Assembly (NCBI RefSeq): GCF_018853465.1
Contig: NZ_JABBOU010000031.1
Location: 1 to 29,916 of the forward strand
Direction of reading: 5' to 3'
Length of the DNA stretch: 29,916 nt
Origin: Acidithiobacillus montserratensis
Lineage (GTDB): Bacteria; Pseudomonadota; Gammaproteobacteria; Acidithiobacillales; Acidithiobacillaceae
Position numbers and translations under genes: made by a program
The notes under the pieces: model-generated
Seen by the model: only the letters and a program-made list of their open reading frames with translations
What the model was told of the DNA's origin: nothing
Database searches by the model: none
In this document: positions 15,214 to 24,257 of the stretch, piece after piece
How the letters are laid out: every line of letters starts with the position of its first letter
How positions within the stretch are numbered: position 1 is the first letter of the stretch

Positions 15214-16203
15214 TCAAGGCCTCCAATAGTGCAGGAAATCGGTGGTGACAACGAAAGGATCAGACGCTTCGAGAATCCCGGACAGCACGGCCACCCCACT
15301 GGCACCGGTAGCCATAGCTGCAGGAATACGCTCGGCAGATAACCCGCCCAGGGCAATCAGGGGAATAGCCGCGCTTTCCACCAATTCCGCAAAAGCATCT
15401 GCGCCCAGGGCCGGCGTATCCGGATGAGAAGCCGTAGGGAACAGCGGAGACAGCAGGGCATATCGCGCCCCTGCACGGGCCGCCTGGTGCACACCCTCCC
15501 CGTCATGACAGGAAACGCCAAAAGCTTCATCAGGCCTTAAACCGGCATCCAGCTGGGCCTGGGTCAGATGACGCCCGGTTCTTGGCCAGTCCGGCAGCGG
15601 GTCAGGATGATTCAGCCACAGCTGGGCGCCTTGAGCCAGGGTTTCTGCACAGAGTTTGTGCAGCTGAGACACCTGCCCGGCATCCAGAGGATTTTTACAG
15701 CGCAGGATGACCCACCGCAGTCCCGCCCGCAAAGCCTGACGCCAGGCATTGGCAAATACTGCGGGCTCCAGTCGGGAAGGATCGGCAATCAGACAAAGGG
15801 GCGGGCGCGGCAGGGATTCTTCGAGTACCGCTGCAGTCATGCGCAGATTGGCAGGCAAGCATTCCAGTGCGGGGATTTCCCAGGGATATAACCAGCGGAT
15901 CTGTTGCCCTTCCTTGCCGTAGGCATCGCCTTCCCAGCGCCGGACCCGGTAAAAATGCAGGCGGACCGTCCGCTCAGGATAAGTATAATCCAAGGTCCGG
16001 AAAGGCTCAGCATCCAGGACACGAATCCCGATTTCTTCCCACAACTCGCGCTGCAAGGCCTCTGCGGGGGTCTCACCCGGATCCACCTTGCCACCGGGAA
16101 ACTCCCAGAAGCCTGGCCAGGGTTTGCCTTCGGGTCGCAGGGAAATAAGCAGACGCCCCTCAGCGTCCTGCAAAATTCCTGTAGCTACCGGAACGACGTT
16201 CAT
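15214..16203 (-). CDS. Nudix hydrolase fused to ThiE/TenI-like domain
   Basis: A 329-residue fusion. Residues 1-130 are a MutT-type Nudix domain with a complete Nudix box (G38 to I60; the REL..EEIG catalytic part is intact), preceded by KPWPGFWEFPGGK as in 8-oxo-dGTP diphosphatases. Residues about 135-329 are a TIM-barrel thiamine-phosphate-synthase-like domain with GVSCHDGEGVHQA, YALLSPLFPTASHP and IPLIALGGLSAE. The catalytic NDR-type segment of true ThiE is replaced by NHPDP, so the second domain is probably not a normal thiamine phosphate synthase. Similar fusions near secA and argJ exist in Pseudomonas-type genomes. Likely roles are cleaning oxidised nucleotides plus an unknown second activity. 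It shares one base with the argJ stop (TGATG). Confidence 0.9.
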   Translation of the reverse strand: MNVVPVATGILQDAEGRLLISLRPEGKPWPGFWEFPGGKVDPGETPAEALQRELWEEIGIRVLDAEPFRTLDYTYPERTVRLHFYRVRRWEGDAYGKEGQQIRWLYPWEIPALECLPANLRMTAAVLEESLPRPPLCLIADPSRLEPAVFANAWRQALRAGLRWVILRCKNPLDAGQVSQLHKLCAETLAQGAQLWLNHPDPLPDWPRTGRHLTQAQLDAGLRPDEAFGVSCHDGEGVHQAARAGARYALLSPLFPTASHPDTPALGADAFAELVESAAIPLIALGGLSAERIPAAMATGASGVAVLSGILEASDPFVVTTDFLHYWRP

Positions 16204-17429
16204 CAGCTGCGATAATCGGCGTTGATACGCACATAGTCATAAGAGAGATCACAGGTCCAGATAGTCGCCGTGGCGATCCCCCGTCCCAGATCCACCCGCA
16301 CCGGGATTTCCTCCCCGGCCATCACTGCCTGTCCGGCGGCTTCTGTATAATCGGGATCCCTGGCGCCATCCCTGACGATGCGGGCATCTCCCAACCAGAC
16401 CTGGATCAGATCGACTTCCAGGTCACCCACCCCCGCTGAACCGATGGCTGCCAGCAGACGCCCCCAGTTCGGGTCCGAGGCAAAAAAAGCGGTTTTGATC
16501 AGAGGACTATGGGCCATGCGATAGGCTACCTGCAGACATTCTTCCTGACTGCGCCCGCCGGAGATGTGAATAGGTATAAATTTACTGGCTCCTTCACCAT
16601 CGCGGACAATGGCCTGGGCCAGAAACTGCGCCACTTCGGTGATGGCCGCACAGAGAGGGGCATAACGCGGATCGTCCACCTGCGTCACCGCCTTGGTCAA
16701 ACTCCGTCCGGTCGCCATGAGAATACAGGCGTCGTTGGTAGAGGTATCGCCATCCACGGTAATTCGGTTGAAGGATTGAGCCAAGGCATCCTGCAGACAC
16801 TGCTGCAAGGCCGCCCCCCGCAAGGCCGCGTCGGTGCCAATATAGGCCAGCATGGTGGCCATATCCGGGCGAATCATCCCCGAACCCTTGGCCATGCCGG
16901 TGATGGTCACCCGCTGACCATCCAGATCGATTTGCCGGGAACAGGCCTTGGGAATCGTATCCGTGGTCATGATCGCAGCCGCCGCTATTTCCCAATTATT
17001 TTCATCCAGACGCGCGGTTAAAACGGGCAGAGCTTTCGAAATTTTCTCCGCCAGGTCCACGGGTTCACCAATGACGCCGGTGGAAAAAGGCAAGATCGAC
17101 TCGGGCGTACCGCCCAAGGCGGTCGCGACTGACCGGCAGGAATTCTCGGCCGCCTGCATTCCTGCCGCACCCGTACCGGCATTGGCATTGCCAGTATTGA
17201 TGATCAGCGCCCGAACAGGAGTTCCTGCAGACAGATGTCGCTGGGCCACTATCACCGGTGCCGCCGAAAAGCGATTACGGGTAAAGACTCCGGCAACCTC
17301 GCTGCCTTCCGCCAGCGTTATCAGGGTGAGATCACGCCTTCCGGCATAACGCACGCCTCCCTCGGCAACGGCCAGGCGCAATCCTGATACCGGCAGTAAA
17401 TCATGAGGGGGAAGAAGACCAACAGCCAT
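16203..17429 (-). CDS. argJ: Glutamate N-acetyltransferase/ornithine acetyltransferase ArgJ
   Basis: A 408-residue ArgJ of arginine biosynthesis. It recycles the acetyl group from N-acetylornithine to glutamate, and in bifunctional forms it also makes N-acetylglutamate from acetyl-CoA. The precursor self-cleaves in front of a Thr nucleophile: KGSGMIRPDMATMLAYIGTDA places this at T192 (A191-T192). Other marks are INTGNANAGTGAAG near 77, PFSTGVIGEP near 114, the DGDTSTNDACILMATG stretch, and FFASDPNWGRLLAAIG. The start ATG has AAGGAGG (17434-17440) overlapping the secA stop, nine bases after which it begins. Whether it is mono- or bifunctional cannot be decided from sequence. Confidence 0.96.
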   Translation of the reverse strand: MAVGLLPPHDLLPVSGLRLAVAEGGVRYAGRRDLTLITLAEGSEVAGVFTRNRFSAAPVIVAQRHLSAGTPVRALIINTGNANAGTGAAGMQAAENSCRSVATALGGTPESILPFSTGVIGEPVDLAEKISKALPVLTARLDENNWEIAAAAIMTTDTIPKACSRQIDLDGQRVTITGMAKGSGMIRPDMATMLAYIGTDAALRGAALQQCLQDALAQSFNRITVDGDTSTNDACILMATGRSLTKAVTQVDDPRYAPLCAAITEVAQFLAQAIVRDGEGASKFIPIHISGGRSQEECLQVAYRMAHSPLIKTAFFASDPNWGRLLAAIGSAGVGDLEVDLIQVWLGDARIVRDGARDPDYTEAAGQAVMAGEEIPVRVDLGRGIATATIWTCDLSYDYVRINADYRS

Positions 17430-17438
17430 AGCGCCTCC

Positions 17439-20183
17439 TTATTGCAAGCGTCCGTGACAATGCTTGTATTTTTTCCCTGAACCACAGGGGCAGGGCTGAT
17501 TTCTACCAATTTTATCATCCACCTGCAGGGGCGACTGACCGGCGGCTTCGGCCATGCTTTCCCCTAGAACCGTTCCGGCAACCATGGATAAACCGATATT
17601 ATCCGCAGTCGTTTCCGCCGCAAAATCCGGATGGGAAAACTGCAGATGCTGAGGTGCCGCAGCCCGGGCCAGGGTGTCCCAATCCATGGTCTCAGCGGCG
17701 GGGCTGACATGCAGACGCGACAAGGTACTGATGACCTCCTCACGCATCCGCGCCAGCATGCTGTTGAACATGGCCAGAGACTCTTTTTTATACTCCTGCT
17801 TGGGGTTTTTCTGGGCATAGCCCCGCAAATGAATACCTTCGCGCAGGTGGTCCATGCTCGCCAGATGATCTTTCCACTGGCTGTCCAGCACCTGCAACAT
17901 GATGGACTTTTCAAAATGACGCGCCATCTCGCTGCCCATCAAGTTCTCTTTTTCAGCGTAAGCCGTCTGAACCATCGTCATGATTCGGGTGCGCAGACCT
18001 TCATAATTCAACCGTTTGTCGGCTTCCAGCCATTGTGCAACAGGTGCGTCCAGTCCGAACACCCGCTGCAGGGCAGACTCCAGACCCGGCACATCCCATT
18101 CTTCTTCCATGACTCCAGCGGGAGTGTAGTCAGCCAGCACGGCATCCAGCACATCTTCCCGCAGCATCTGGATTTCTGCACTGACATCATCGGAATCCAT
18201 AAAGGCATTGCGCTGCTGGTAAATGATTTTGCGCTGCTCATTTGCGACGTCATCATATTCCAGCAACTGTTTACGAATGTCGAAGTTGCGGCTTTCCACC
18301 TTGCGTTGGGCGTTTTCAATAGATTTAGTCACCCAGGGATGCTCGATGGCCTCGCCTTCCTTCATGCCCAGTTTCTGCATCAAGCCACCCAGGCGATCGC
18401 TGCCGAAAATCCGCATCAAAGGATCTTCCAGGCAAAGATAAAAACGGGTGGTACCCGGATCTCCCTGACGGCCGGAACGACCGCGCAGCTGATTATCGAC
18501 GCGCCGGGATTCATGCCTTTCGGTGCCGATAATATGCAGGCCACCCGCCTCAATAGCCCGGTCATGAAGGCCTTGCCAACCATTTTTCAGGGCCTCGGCA
18601 CGCGCGCTTTTACTGTCTTCATCCAGATCCGGATTCGCCAGCACCATATCCACCTGATGACCGACATTACCGCCCAGGACAATATCGGTTCCACGACCAG
18701 CCATATTGGTGGCAATGGTCACCGCACCGGGTGTGCCTGCCTGGGCGATGATTTCCGCCTCCCGTTGATGCTGCTTGGCATTCAGTACCTCATGCGGAAT
18801 TTTGGCCTGCTTGAGCAGATGGGATAAAAATTCGTTGTGCTCAATGGAAGTGGTACCCACCAGCACCGGTTGACCGCGCTGATGGCAATCGCGAATATCC
18901 TCGACAATGGCGGTCCATTTTTCCTGGGCAGTGCGATAGATGAGATCGGCCATATCCAGACGCCGCACCGGCTTATGGGTCGGAATCACCACCACTTCCA
19001 GATTGTAAATCTGGTTCAACTCAAAGGCTTCGGTGTCCGCCGTACCGGTCATTCCCGACAGTTTTTCATACATCCGGAAGTAGTTCTGGAAGGTAATGGA
19101 AGCCAGGGTCTGATTTTCATTCTGGACTTCAACCCCCTCCTTGGCCTCCACCGCCTGATGCAGCCCGTCGGACCAGCGCCGGCCGGTCATCATGCGCCCG
19201 GTGAATTCATCGACAATGCAGACTTCGCCATCGCGCACAATGTAGTCGGTTTCGCGGTGATAGATGACATGCGCCCGCAATGCCTGATTGAGATGATGGA
19301 CCAGGGTGACATTAGCCAGATCGTAGAGATTGTCCTCGGTCAACAGACCATGCTCGGCCATCAGCCGCTCAGCTTTTTCGATACCCTCTTCGGTGAGCAT
19401 GACCTGCTTGGCTTTTTCGTCCACCGTGTAGTCTTCGTCAACCACAAATTCCCCCACCAGCTTGTCCACACGGAAATACAAATCCGTATTTTCTTCGGTG
19501 GGACCACTGATAATCAGTGGAGTCCGGGCTTCATCGATGAGGATGGAGTCCACCTCGTCAATAATGGCGTAGTGCAAGCCGCGCTGCACCCGGTCGGCGG
19601 GGGAAAAAGCCATGTTATCGCGCAGATAATCGAAGCCAAATTCGTTATTGGTTCCGTAGGTAATGTCTGCCGCATAGGCTGCACGGCGATCTTCCGTGGC
19701 CAGATCGGAAATAATGGTACCGACGCTGAGACCGAGAAAATTATGAATTTTCGCTACCCATTGGGCATCACGGCTGGCCAGATAATCATTGACGGTAATG
19801 ACATGAACGCCCTTACCGGGCAGGGCATTGAGGTACGCTGGCAGGGTAGCGACCAGGGTTTTGCCTTCACCCGTCCGCATTTCGGCAATTTTGCCTTCGT
19901 GCAGCATGTAACCGCCAATCAGCTGCACGTCATAGTGACGCATGCCAATGACCCGACGGGTTGCTTCGCGCACTACGGCAAAAGCCTCGGGAAGGATGGC
20001 ATCCAGGGACTCGCCCTGGGCAATGCGCTCCTTGAAAACCGCCGTCTGCGCCGCGAGAGTCGCATCGTCCATGGCCTGGTATTGTTCCTCCAGGGCGTTG
20101 ATCCGGGCGACTACCACGCGGGCCTTCTTGATCAGACGCTCATTGCGACTACCAACCACATGACGGATGATGGTTCCAAACAT
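17439..20183 (-). CDS. secA: Preprotein translocase ATPase SecA
   Basis: A 914-residue SecA, the motor that drives unfolded proteins through SecYEG. The Walker A region MRTGEGKT is at 102-109, [19 protein letters not shown] lies near 213, GTDIVLGGN and the [14 protein letters not shown] motif in the second nucleotide-binding fold, and the C-terminal zinc finger [13 protein letters not shown] lies near 897-909 (SecB/lipid binding). Length and domain order are normal for proteobacteria. Only 50 bp separate it from the divergent dciA, so both promoters must sit there or inside the genes; I see no convincing boxes. It heads a minus-strand run of argJ, Nudix and LPS genes. Confidence 0.98.
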   Translation of the reverse strand: MFGTIIRHVVGSRNERLIKKARVVVARINALEEQYQAMDDATLAAQTAVFKERIAQGESLDAILPEAFAVVREATRRVIGMRHYDVQLIGGYMLHEGKIAEMRTGEGKTLVATLPAYLNALPGKGVHVITVNDYLASRDAQWVAKIHNFLGLSVGTIISDLATEDRRAAYAADITYGTNNEFGFDYLRDNMAFSPADRVQRGLHYAIIDEVDSILIDEARTPLIISGPTEENTDLYFRVDKLVGEFVVDEDYTVDEKAKQVMLTEEGIEKAERLMAEHGLLTEDNLYDLANVTLVHHLNQALRAHVIYHRETDYIVRDGEVCIVDEFTGRMMTGRRWSDGLHQAVEAKEGVEVQNENQTLASITFQNYFRMYEKLSGMTGTADTEAFELNQIYNLEVVVIPTHKPVRRLDMADLIYRTAQEKWTAIVEDIRDCHQRGQPVLVGTTSIEHNEFLSHLLKQAKIPHEVLNAKQHQREAEIIAQAGTPGAVTIATNMAGRGTDIVLGGNVGHQVDMVLANPDLDEDSKSARAEALKNGWQGLHDRAIEAGGLHIIGTERHESRRVDNQLRGRSGRQGDPGTTRFYLCLEDPLMRIFGSDRLGGLMQKLGMKEGEAIEHPWVTKSIENAQRKVESRNFDIRKQLLEYDDVANEQRKIIYQQRNAFMDSDDVSAEIQMLREDVLDAVLADYTPAGVMEEEWDVPGLESALQRVFGLDAPVAQWLEADKRLNYEGLRTRIMTMVQTAYAEKENLMGSEMARHFEKSIMLQVLDSQWKDHLASMDHLREGIHLRGYAQKNPKQEYKKESLAMFNSMLARMREEVISTLSRLHVSPAAETMDWDTLARAAAPQHLQFSHPDFAAETTADNIGLSMVAGTVLGESMAEAAGQSPLQVDDKIGRNQPCPCGSGKKYKHCHGRLQ

Positions 20184-20233
20184 GAATAGACAAGCCTAGG
20201 TAAAAAATATTGTGCAGGTTAGCATGAAAGCCC

Positions 20234-20749
20234 ATGAATGATAAACGACAGCGCGCACAGCGTCCCTTTGCCGGTCGCCAGCCGGGCCATATCGGGACTA
20301 TTTTGCAAAAAGCCCAGATACTGCGGGAACGTCAAGCTGCCTGGAATGCCTTGCTGGGACTGGAGGCCCAGGATTGCACCTGGCTGGCTGGCTGGTCAAA
20401 TAACACCCTGCAGGTACTTTGCCAGAGCCCGGTTTGGCACACCTGGTTACGCCGCCATGAAAAAAAATTGATCAAAAGCTGGAACAAAGCCTTTCCCGAC
20501 TCGCCGGTACAACAGATTCAATCCAGCGTCAGACCCTGGCAAGCACAATTGCCGACGCAATCCCCAGCACCGAAGAAAACACATCGATACGCGACACAAG
20601 CCGCACCCATACTCCGCGAAAGCGGAAAAGCCATGGCGCCGGACATTGCTGCCGCCATGCTGCGTCTGGCGGCGACTCTGGAACAAGCTCAGGCGGAAGC
20701 GGTTACCAGGGTTTCGGCGAAGGAAAAAGGTGCCGAAGCTTCGGAATAA
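20234..20749 (+). CDS. dciA: DciA-type replicative helicase loader/DUF721 protein
   Basis: A 171-residue protein with the DUF721 pattern. Residues 20-95 carry [19 protein letters not shown], a hydrophobic [22 protein letters not shown] strand-helix part, then [16 protein letters not shown]. Family knowledge: DciA assists loading or activity of the DnaB helicase at replication start in bacteria lacking DnaC or DnaI. The place between lpxC and secA is the conserved location in gammaproteobacteria, which supports the call. The C-terminal third is low in conserved features and rich in Ala/Gln. Its 3' end overlaps the end of lpxC by 61 bp on the opposite strand. A weak ribosome binding site precedes the ATG at 20234. 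Confidence 0.8.
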   Translation: MNDKRQRAQRPFAGRQPGHIGTILQKAQILRERQAAWNALLGLEAQDCTWLAGWSNNTLQVLCQSPVWHTWLRRHEKKLIKSWNKAFPDSPVQQIQSSVRPWQAQLPTQSPAPKKTHRYATQAAPILRESGKAMAPDIAAAMLRLAATLEQAQAEAVTRVSAKEKGAEASE

Positions 20750-21603
20750 TCGACAAACTCCCAGGCGTCCCGGCGCTTGAGCAAGGCGCGTAACAGACTG
20801 TTATTCAGAGCATGGCCCGCCTTGTGTCCGGAAAAATGCCCGACCAGAGGATGTCCGAGAAGATACAAATCACCGATGGAATCGAGCACCTTGTGGCGAA
20901 CGAACTCATTGGTGTAGCGCAGACCTTCTTCATTGAGAATGCGGTAATCATCCACGACAATCGCATTATCCAGATTACCGCCCAGAGCCAGGCCCATTTT
21001 CCGGAGAGTTTCCACCTCACGCATAAACCCAAAAGTCCGGGCACGCGCCACTTCTTTCAAGTAAGACGTCCGTGAAAAATCCACGGTCACATCCTGGCCC
21101 CCGTTTTTTACCACAGGGTGGTCAAAATCTATGGTGAAACTGACCTTGAATCCATCAAATGGCTCCAGACGCACCCAACGATCACCATCTTCGGCCAGCA
21201 GCGGCTGGGTAATACGAATAAAACGCTTGGGCGCATTCTGTTCTTCAATACCGGCGCACTGGATCAAAAACACAAAAGGCGCCGCGCTGCCGTCCATGAT
21301 CGGGACTTCCGGGCCGTCCAGATCAATGTAGGCATTATCAATCCCCAGACCCGCCAGGGCAGACATCAGGTGTTCAATGGTCCCTACACGAATTTCTCCA
21401 TCCCCGATATTGGTGGAAAGACGGGTATCCACTACATGCAAGGGATCAGCCTTGATACAGGCACCGCCAGCAATATCGCTGCGATGAAACACAATGCCGG
21501 TGTTGATCGGGGCAGGGCGCAGTCCCAGGTAAACCTTACGACCGCTGTGCAGGCCGATTCCGGTACCCCAAATCATATTTTTAAGTGTGCGCTGACGGAT
21601 CAT
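20689..21603 (-). CDS. lpxC: UDP-3-O-acyl-N-acetylglucosamine deacetylase LpxC
   Basis: A 304-residue cytoplasmic zinc deacetylase that catalyses the committed step of lipid A synthesis. The metal ligands H78 ([11 protein letters not shown]), H237 and D241 (HKVLDSIGD) and the catalytic His H264 ([10 protein letters not shown]) are all in place and numbered almost as in E. coli. The start [20 protein letters not shown] is typical, with AGGGA upstream of the ATG. The C-terminal tail ends inside dciA, converging with it. Its own promoter should lie in the 293-bp gap to sspA, which also holds a small hairpin. It works with waaA and the core transferases elsewhere in this window. Confidence 0.98.
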   Translation of the reverse strand: MIRQRTLKNMIWGTGIGLHSGRKVYLGLRPAPINTGIVFHRSDIAGGACIKADPLHVVDTRLSTNIGDGEIRVGTIEHLMSALAGLGIDNAYIDLDGPEVPIMDGSAAPFVFLIQCAGIEEQNAPKRFIRITQPLLAEDGDRWVRLEPFDGFKVSFTIDFDHPVVKNGGQDVTVDFSRTSYLKEVARARTFGFMREVETLRKMGLALGGNLDNAIVVDDYRILNEEGLRYTNEFVRHKVLDSIGDLYLLGHPLVGHFSGHKAGHALNNSLLRALLKRRDAWEFVDYSEASAPFSFAETLVTASA

Positions 21604-21661
21604 GAAATTATCCCTGTGCGATCCTCAGGACCGCTTCTCCCTATGTGCTATGGGTTAGGTT

Positions 21662-21676
21662 ACAACATTTTGTTGT
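21662..21676. promoter_or_regulatory. Short perfect inverted repeat in the lpxC/sspA divergent region
   Basis: ACAACA at 21662-21667 and TGTTGT at 21671-21676 flank a TTT loop. A further ACAAC lies 10 bp downstream (21683-21687). The arrangement could be an operator or a small hairpin in the lpxC leader; no regulator is known to me for it. Confidence 0.35.
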
Positions 21677-21816
21677 CTCTATACAACTTACCGACTGGTC
21701 AGGCAGTTTACAGCGGCTCGCGGCCTTCGACAAGACGTATTGACAATTGTTAACAAATAAGTTTTTTCTTAAATGCCCACTTTCAGGGAAATACCCCCAA
21801 TATTGCGTCAGTCATG

Positions 21817-21822
21817 TATAAT
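21817..21822 (+). promoter_or_regulatory. Candidate -10 box of the sspA promoter
   Basis: A perfect TATAAT occurs 74 bp before the sspA start, preceded by TG directly upstream. The -35 region at the proper distance (about 21794) is poor, so an activator or another sigma factor may be used. The expected transcript would start near 21829 and carry the hairpin at 21833-21855. Confidence 0.4.
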
Positions 21823-21832
21823 CATGGCGTCA

Positions 21833-21855
21833 ATGAAACCCCCCTGGGATTTCAT
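21833..21855 (+). other. Hairpin in the predicted 5' leader of sspA
   Basis: ATGAAACCC (21833-21841) pairs with GGGATTTCAT (21846-21855), a 9-bp stem with one bulged A and a 4-nt loop. It sits right after the predicted transcription start and 41 bp before the sspA ATG. It might stabilise the mRNA or affect translation; it is not followed by a T-run. Confidence 0.4.
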
Positions 21856-21896
21856 GCATGAATATATCCTAACTTTGCGATCAAGGAAGTTCACCT

Positions 21897-22517
21897 ATGG
21901 CCACGCCCAGCAGTAAAAAAACCCTGATGACTTTATATTCCAGCGAAGATTGCGTGTATGCGCATCGTGTGCGCTTTGTACTGGAAGAAAAAGCGATGGA
22001 ATATCAGACCATCGAAGTCGATCTTGCCCAGAAGCCTGAAGAACTGGCCGAACTCAATGCTTACAATCAAGTTCCCACCCTGCTCGACCGGGATCTCGCC
22101 ATTCACGAATCCGTGCTGATCATGGAATACCTGGATGAACGCTTTCCGCACCCGCCCCTGATTCCTGTTGACCCCATTTCCCGGGCCAAAGTACGTATGG
22201 GCCTGCTGCGCTTTGACCAGGACTGGTTTGCTCCACTGTTTCAGTCCGGCTACAGCCCGGAACAGAACAAGGCCGCCAAGGAACAGGTTCGCAGCACCAT
22301 GGCCGGGCTCAGCGCGATTTTTACCCAGCAACGCTTTCTTTTTGGTGATGAACTGTCCATTCTGGACTGTGCTATCGCTCCCCTGCTCTGGCGCTTTCCA
22401 GTGTTGGGTATCAGCCTGCCCGCAGCAGCCAAAGCTACCCAGGAATACATGGATCGCCTGTTCCAGATGGAGAGCTTCAAACGCAGCCTGACCCCTGCCG
22501 AGAAGGCCATGCGCTGA
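21897..22517 (+). CDS. sspA: SspA-type stringent starvation protein A (GST fold)
   Basis: A 206-residue glutathione-S-transferase-fold protein. The N-terminal thioredoxin-like half has LMTLYSSEDCVYAHRVRFVLEEKAMEY, NQVPTLLDRDLAIHESVLIMEYLDERFPHPPL, and a helical C-half. The pattern matches SspA, which binds RNA polymerase and remodels transcription in starvation and acid stress, rather than an active GST. AAGGAAG (21883-21889) stands seven bases before the ATG. In many relatives sspB follows; here it does not, and the next gene, one base downstream, is an acyl-CoA synthetase. A generic GST is the alternative reading, less likely given the length and motifs. Confidence 0.85.
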   Translation: MATPSSKKTLMTLYSSEDCVYAHRVRFVLEEKAMEYQTIEVDLAQKPEELAELNAYNQVPTLLDRDLAIHESVLIMEYLDERFPHPPLIPVDPISRAKVRMGLLRFDQDWFAPLFQSGYSPEQNKAAKEQVRSTMAGLSAIFTQQRFLFGDELSILDCAIAPLLWRFPVLGISLPAAAKATQEYMDRLFQMESFKRSLTPAEKAMR

Positions 22518-22518
22518 A

Positions 22519-24252
22519 ATGATGGTGGATCTTGGTCGGCTGCAGAGTCTGCCGGAAGGCTTGTTTGCGCGTTGCAGCCTGGATCCCCAGGGTTGCATTG
22601 CCCTGGAAAGACAACAACAGGGTTTTCAGAAAGTCAGTGCCGCCCAGTTCCAGGCCAAAGTGCAGGCGCGCGCCGAAGGTTTACTCCGCCTTGGCGTCAA
22701 GCGCGGGGAAAGAGTCATTTTGATGGCGCCCAATTCCATGGACTGGGCCATCATGGATTTTGCCATTCTCAGCATAGGTGCCATCACCGTCCCGCTTTAT
22801 CCCAGCTTCAGCCCCCGGGAGATTCACTATGTGCTGGGAGACAGTGGCGCCGGGTTGGTCTTGCTGGAGGGCAAACAGGAGTGGGAAAAAATGCAGGGGG
22901 AAGGCTGGGGGGTTCCCCGGGAACGCATCCTGCTCAGGGACGCGACTGCAGCGGAGGGGGCCGGACTGAAGCACTGGAGCCAACTGGAGCAGAGTAACAC
23001 TCACGCCCAGCAGCAAGAGCGGGCAGAGCGCCTTGCCGAGCTGCACCGAGATCAGATTGCCAGCATTGTCTATACCTCCGGGACCACCGGCTGGCCCAAG
23101 GGCGTGATTCTCAGTCATGGCAACATTCTCAGCAATATTGCCGGTTTTTTGCCTCTGGTACCGCTGCGGCGCGGGCAGCGTCTGTTGTCCATTCTGCCAC
23201 TCTCCCATGTGTTCGAGCGCGGAACCGGTCACTTTGGCGCCTACCTGCTGGGCTTGGAAATCGCCTATGCCGAGCGCCCCGATACGGTTTTGCGGGATAT
23301 GGAAGCCGCCCATCCGGATATTGTCATTGCCGTCCCCCGGGTTTTTCAATTGCTCTACAGCCGCGTGCGGCGCGGCATCGAGGAGCGCAAGGGCATTGTC
23401 GGCCGCTTCATGCAACGCGGTGCCGGGCTCAGCACTGTAAGCAAACCTGCGGCGTCGTGGCAGCGTCGCCTCGCCCGCCACTTGCTTGCCTCGGGCTTAC
23501 GCAAAAAACTGGGGGGTCGTCTGCGTTTTTTTGTGTCAGGTGGGGCGCCGCTGGATGCCGATATTGCCCGGTTCTTCCTGGAAATCGGGCTTCCCATTGT
23601 CGAAGGTTATGGCATGACCGAGGCCAGCCCAGTCATCGCTGCCAATCCTCTGGAGCATATCCGCCCCGGAACCGTCGGTCGCTTCCTGCCCAATCTCCAG
23701 GGACGTATAGCCGGCGATGGAGAAATACTGGTGCGCGGACCATCCATCATGTCCGGCTACTGGAATAATGACAGTGCCACCCGGGAAACCCTGGTCGATG
23801 GCTGGCTACATACCGGTGATGTGGGCAGCATCGATGCAGCAGGATACCTGACTATCTGTGACCGCAAAAAAGATCTGATCGTTAATTCGGCAGGTGAAAA
23901 CATCCCTCCGCAAAAAATCGAGATGCGTTTGATGGCACAGCCCCTGATCAGTCAGGCCGTGGTATTTGGGGATCGCTTGCCTTATTTGAGCGCCCTGATT
24001 TTTCCCAACCCGGAACAGGTGGAGACCCGCTTTGGCAGCAATCCTGATGCCAGCATTCTCCGCAGAGCCATTCAGGAAAGCATTACCGCTGCCTTGCAGG
24101 ATTTGCCCTCCTATGAACAGGTGCGGCGTTTTGCCCTGTTGCCGGAGGCCTTGAGCGAGGCCCACGGCGAGGTCACTCCCACCCTGAAAATCAAACGCCG
24201 GGTGGTTGCCGAACGCTACGCCGAGTTACTGACCGAGATGCGCAAGCACTAA
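22519..24252 (+). CDS. Long-chain fatty acid-CoA ligase (AMP-forming)
   Basis: A 577-residue ANL-superfamily enzyme that adenylates a fatty acid and forms acyl-CoA. It carries the ATP loop YTSGTTGWPKG at 185-195, GGAPLDADIARFF near 340, the A5 motif EGYGMTEASPVIAANP, GWLHTGDVG, and DRKKDLIVNSAGENIPPQKIE at the hinge. These features place it with bacterial long-chain acyl-CoA synthetases (FadD15/AAS-like). The ATG at 22519 comes one base after the sspA stop; the next codon is also ATG. No membrane span is visible. In an autotroph it might recycle membrane fatty acids, but the substrate length is not readable from sequence. Confidence 0.9.
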   Translation: MMVDLGRLQSLPEGLFARCSLDPQGCIALERQQQGFQKVSAAQFQAKVQARAEGLLRLGVKRGERVILMAPNSMDWAIMDFAILSIGAITVPLYPSFSPREIHYVLGDSGAGLVLLEGKQEWEKMQGEGWGVPRERILLRDATAAEGAGLKHWSQLEQSNTHAQQQERAERLAELHRDQIASIVYTSGTTGWPKGVILSHGNILSNIAGFLPLVPLRRGQRLLSILPLSHVFERGTGHFGAYLLGLEIAYAERPDTVLRDMEAAHPDIVIAVPRVFQLLYSRVRRGIEERKGIVGRFMQRGAGLSTVSKPAASWQRRLARHLLASGLRKKLGGRLRFFVSGGAPLDADIARFFLEIGLPIVEGYGMTEASPVIAANPLEHIRPGTVGRFLPNLQGRIAGDGEILVRGPSIMSGYWNNDSATRETLVDGWLHTGDVGSIDAAGYLTICDRKKDLIVNSAGENIPPQKIEMRLMAQPLISQAVVFGDRLPYLSALIFPNPEQVETRFGSNPDASILRRAIQESITAALQDLPSYEQVRRFALLPEALSEAHGEVTPTLKIKRRVVAERYAELLTEMRKH

Positions 24253-24257
24253 GGCCT

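Noticed and set aside
14248..15342. 364-codon open frame opposite the ArnC-like gene
   Set aside because: It is antisense to a well-supported GT2 gene, with no recognisable domain and no ribosome binding site.
17631..20189. Long open frames opposite secA (17631-18827 and 18837-20189, + strand)
   Set aside because: They lie entirely antisense to a complete, strongly conserved secA, show no family motifs, and arise from its GC-biased codon use.
21740..21745. TTGACA as -35 box for sspA
   Set aside because: No acceptable -10 element lies 16-18 bp downstream; the sequence there is T-rich without a TATAAT-like match.
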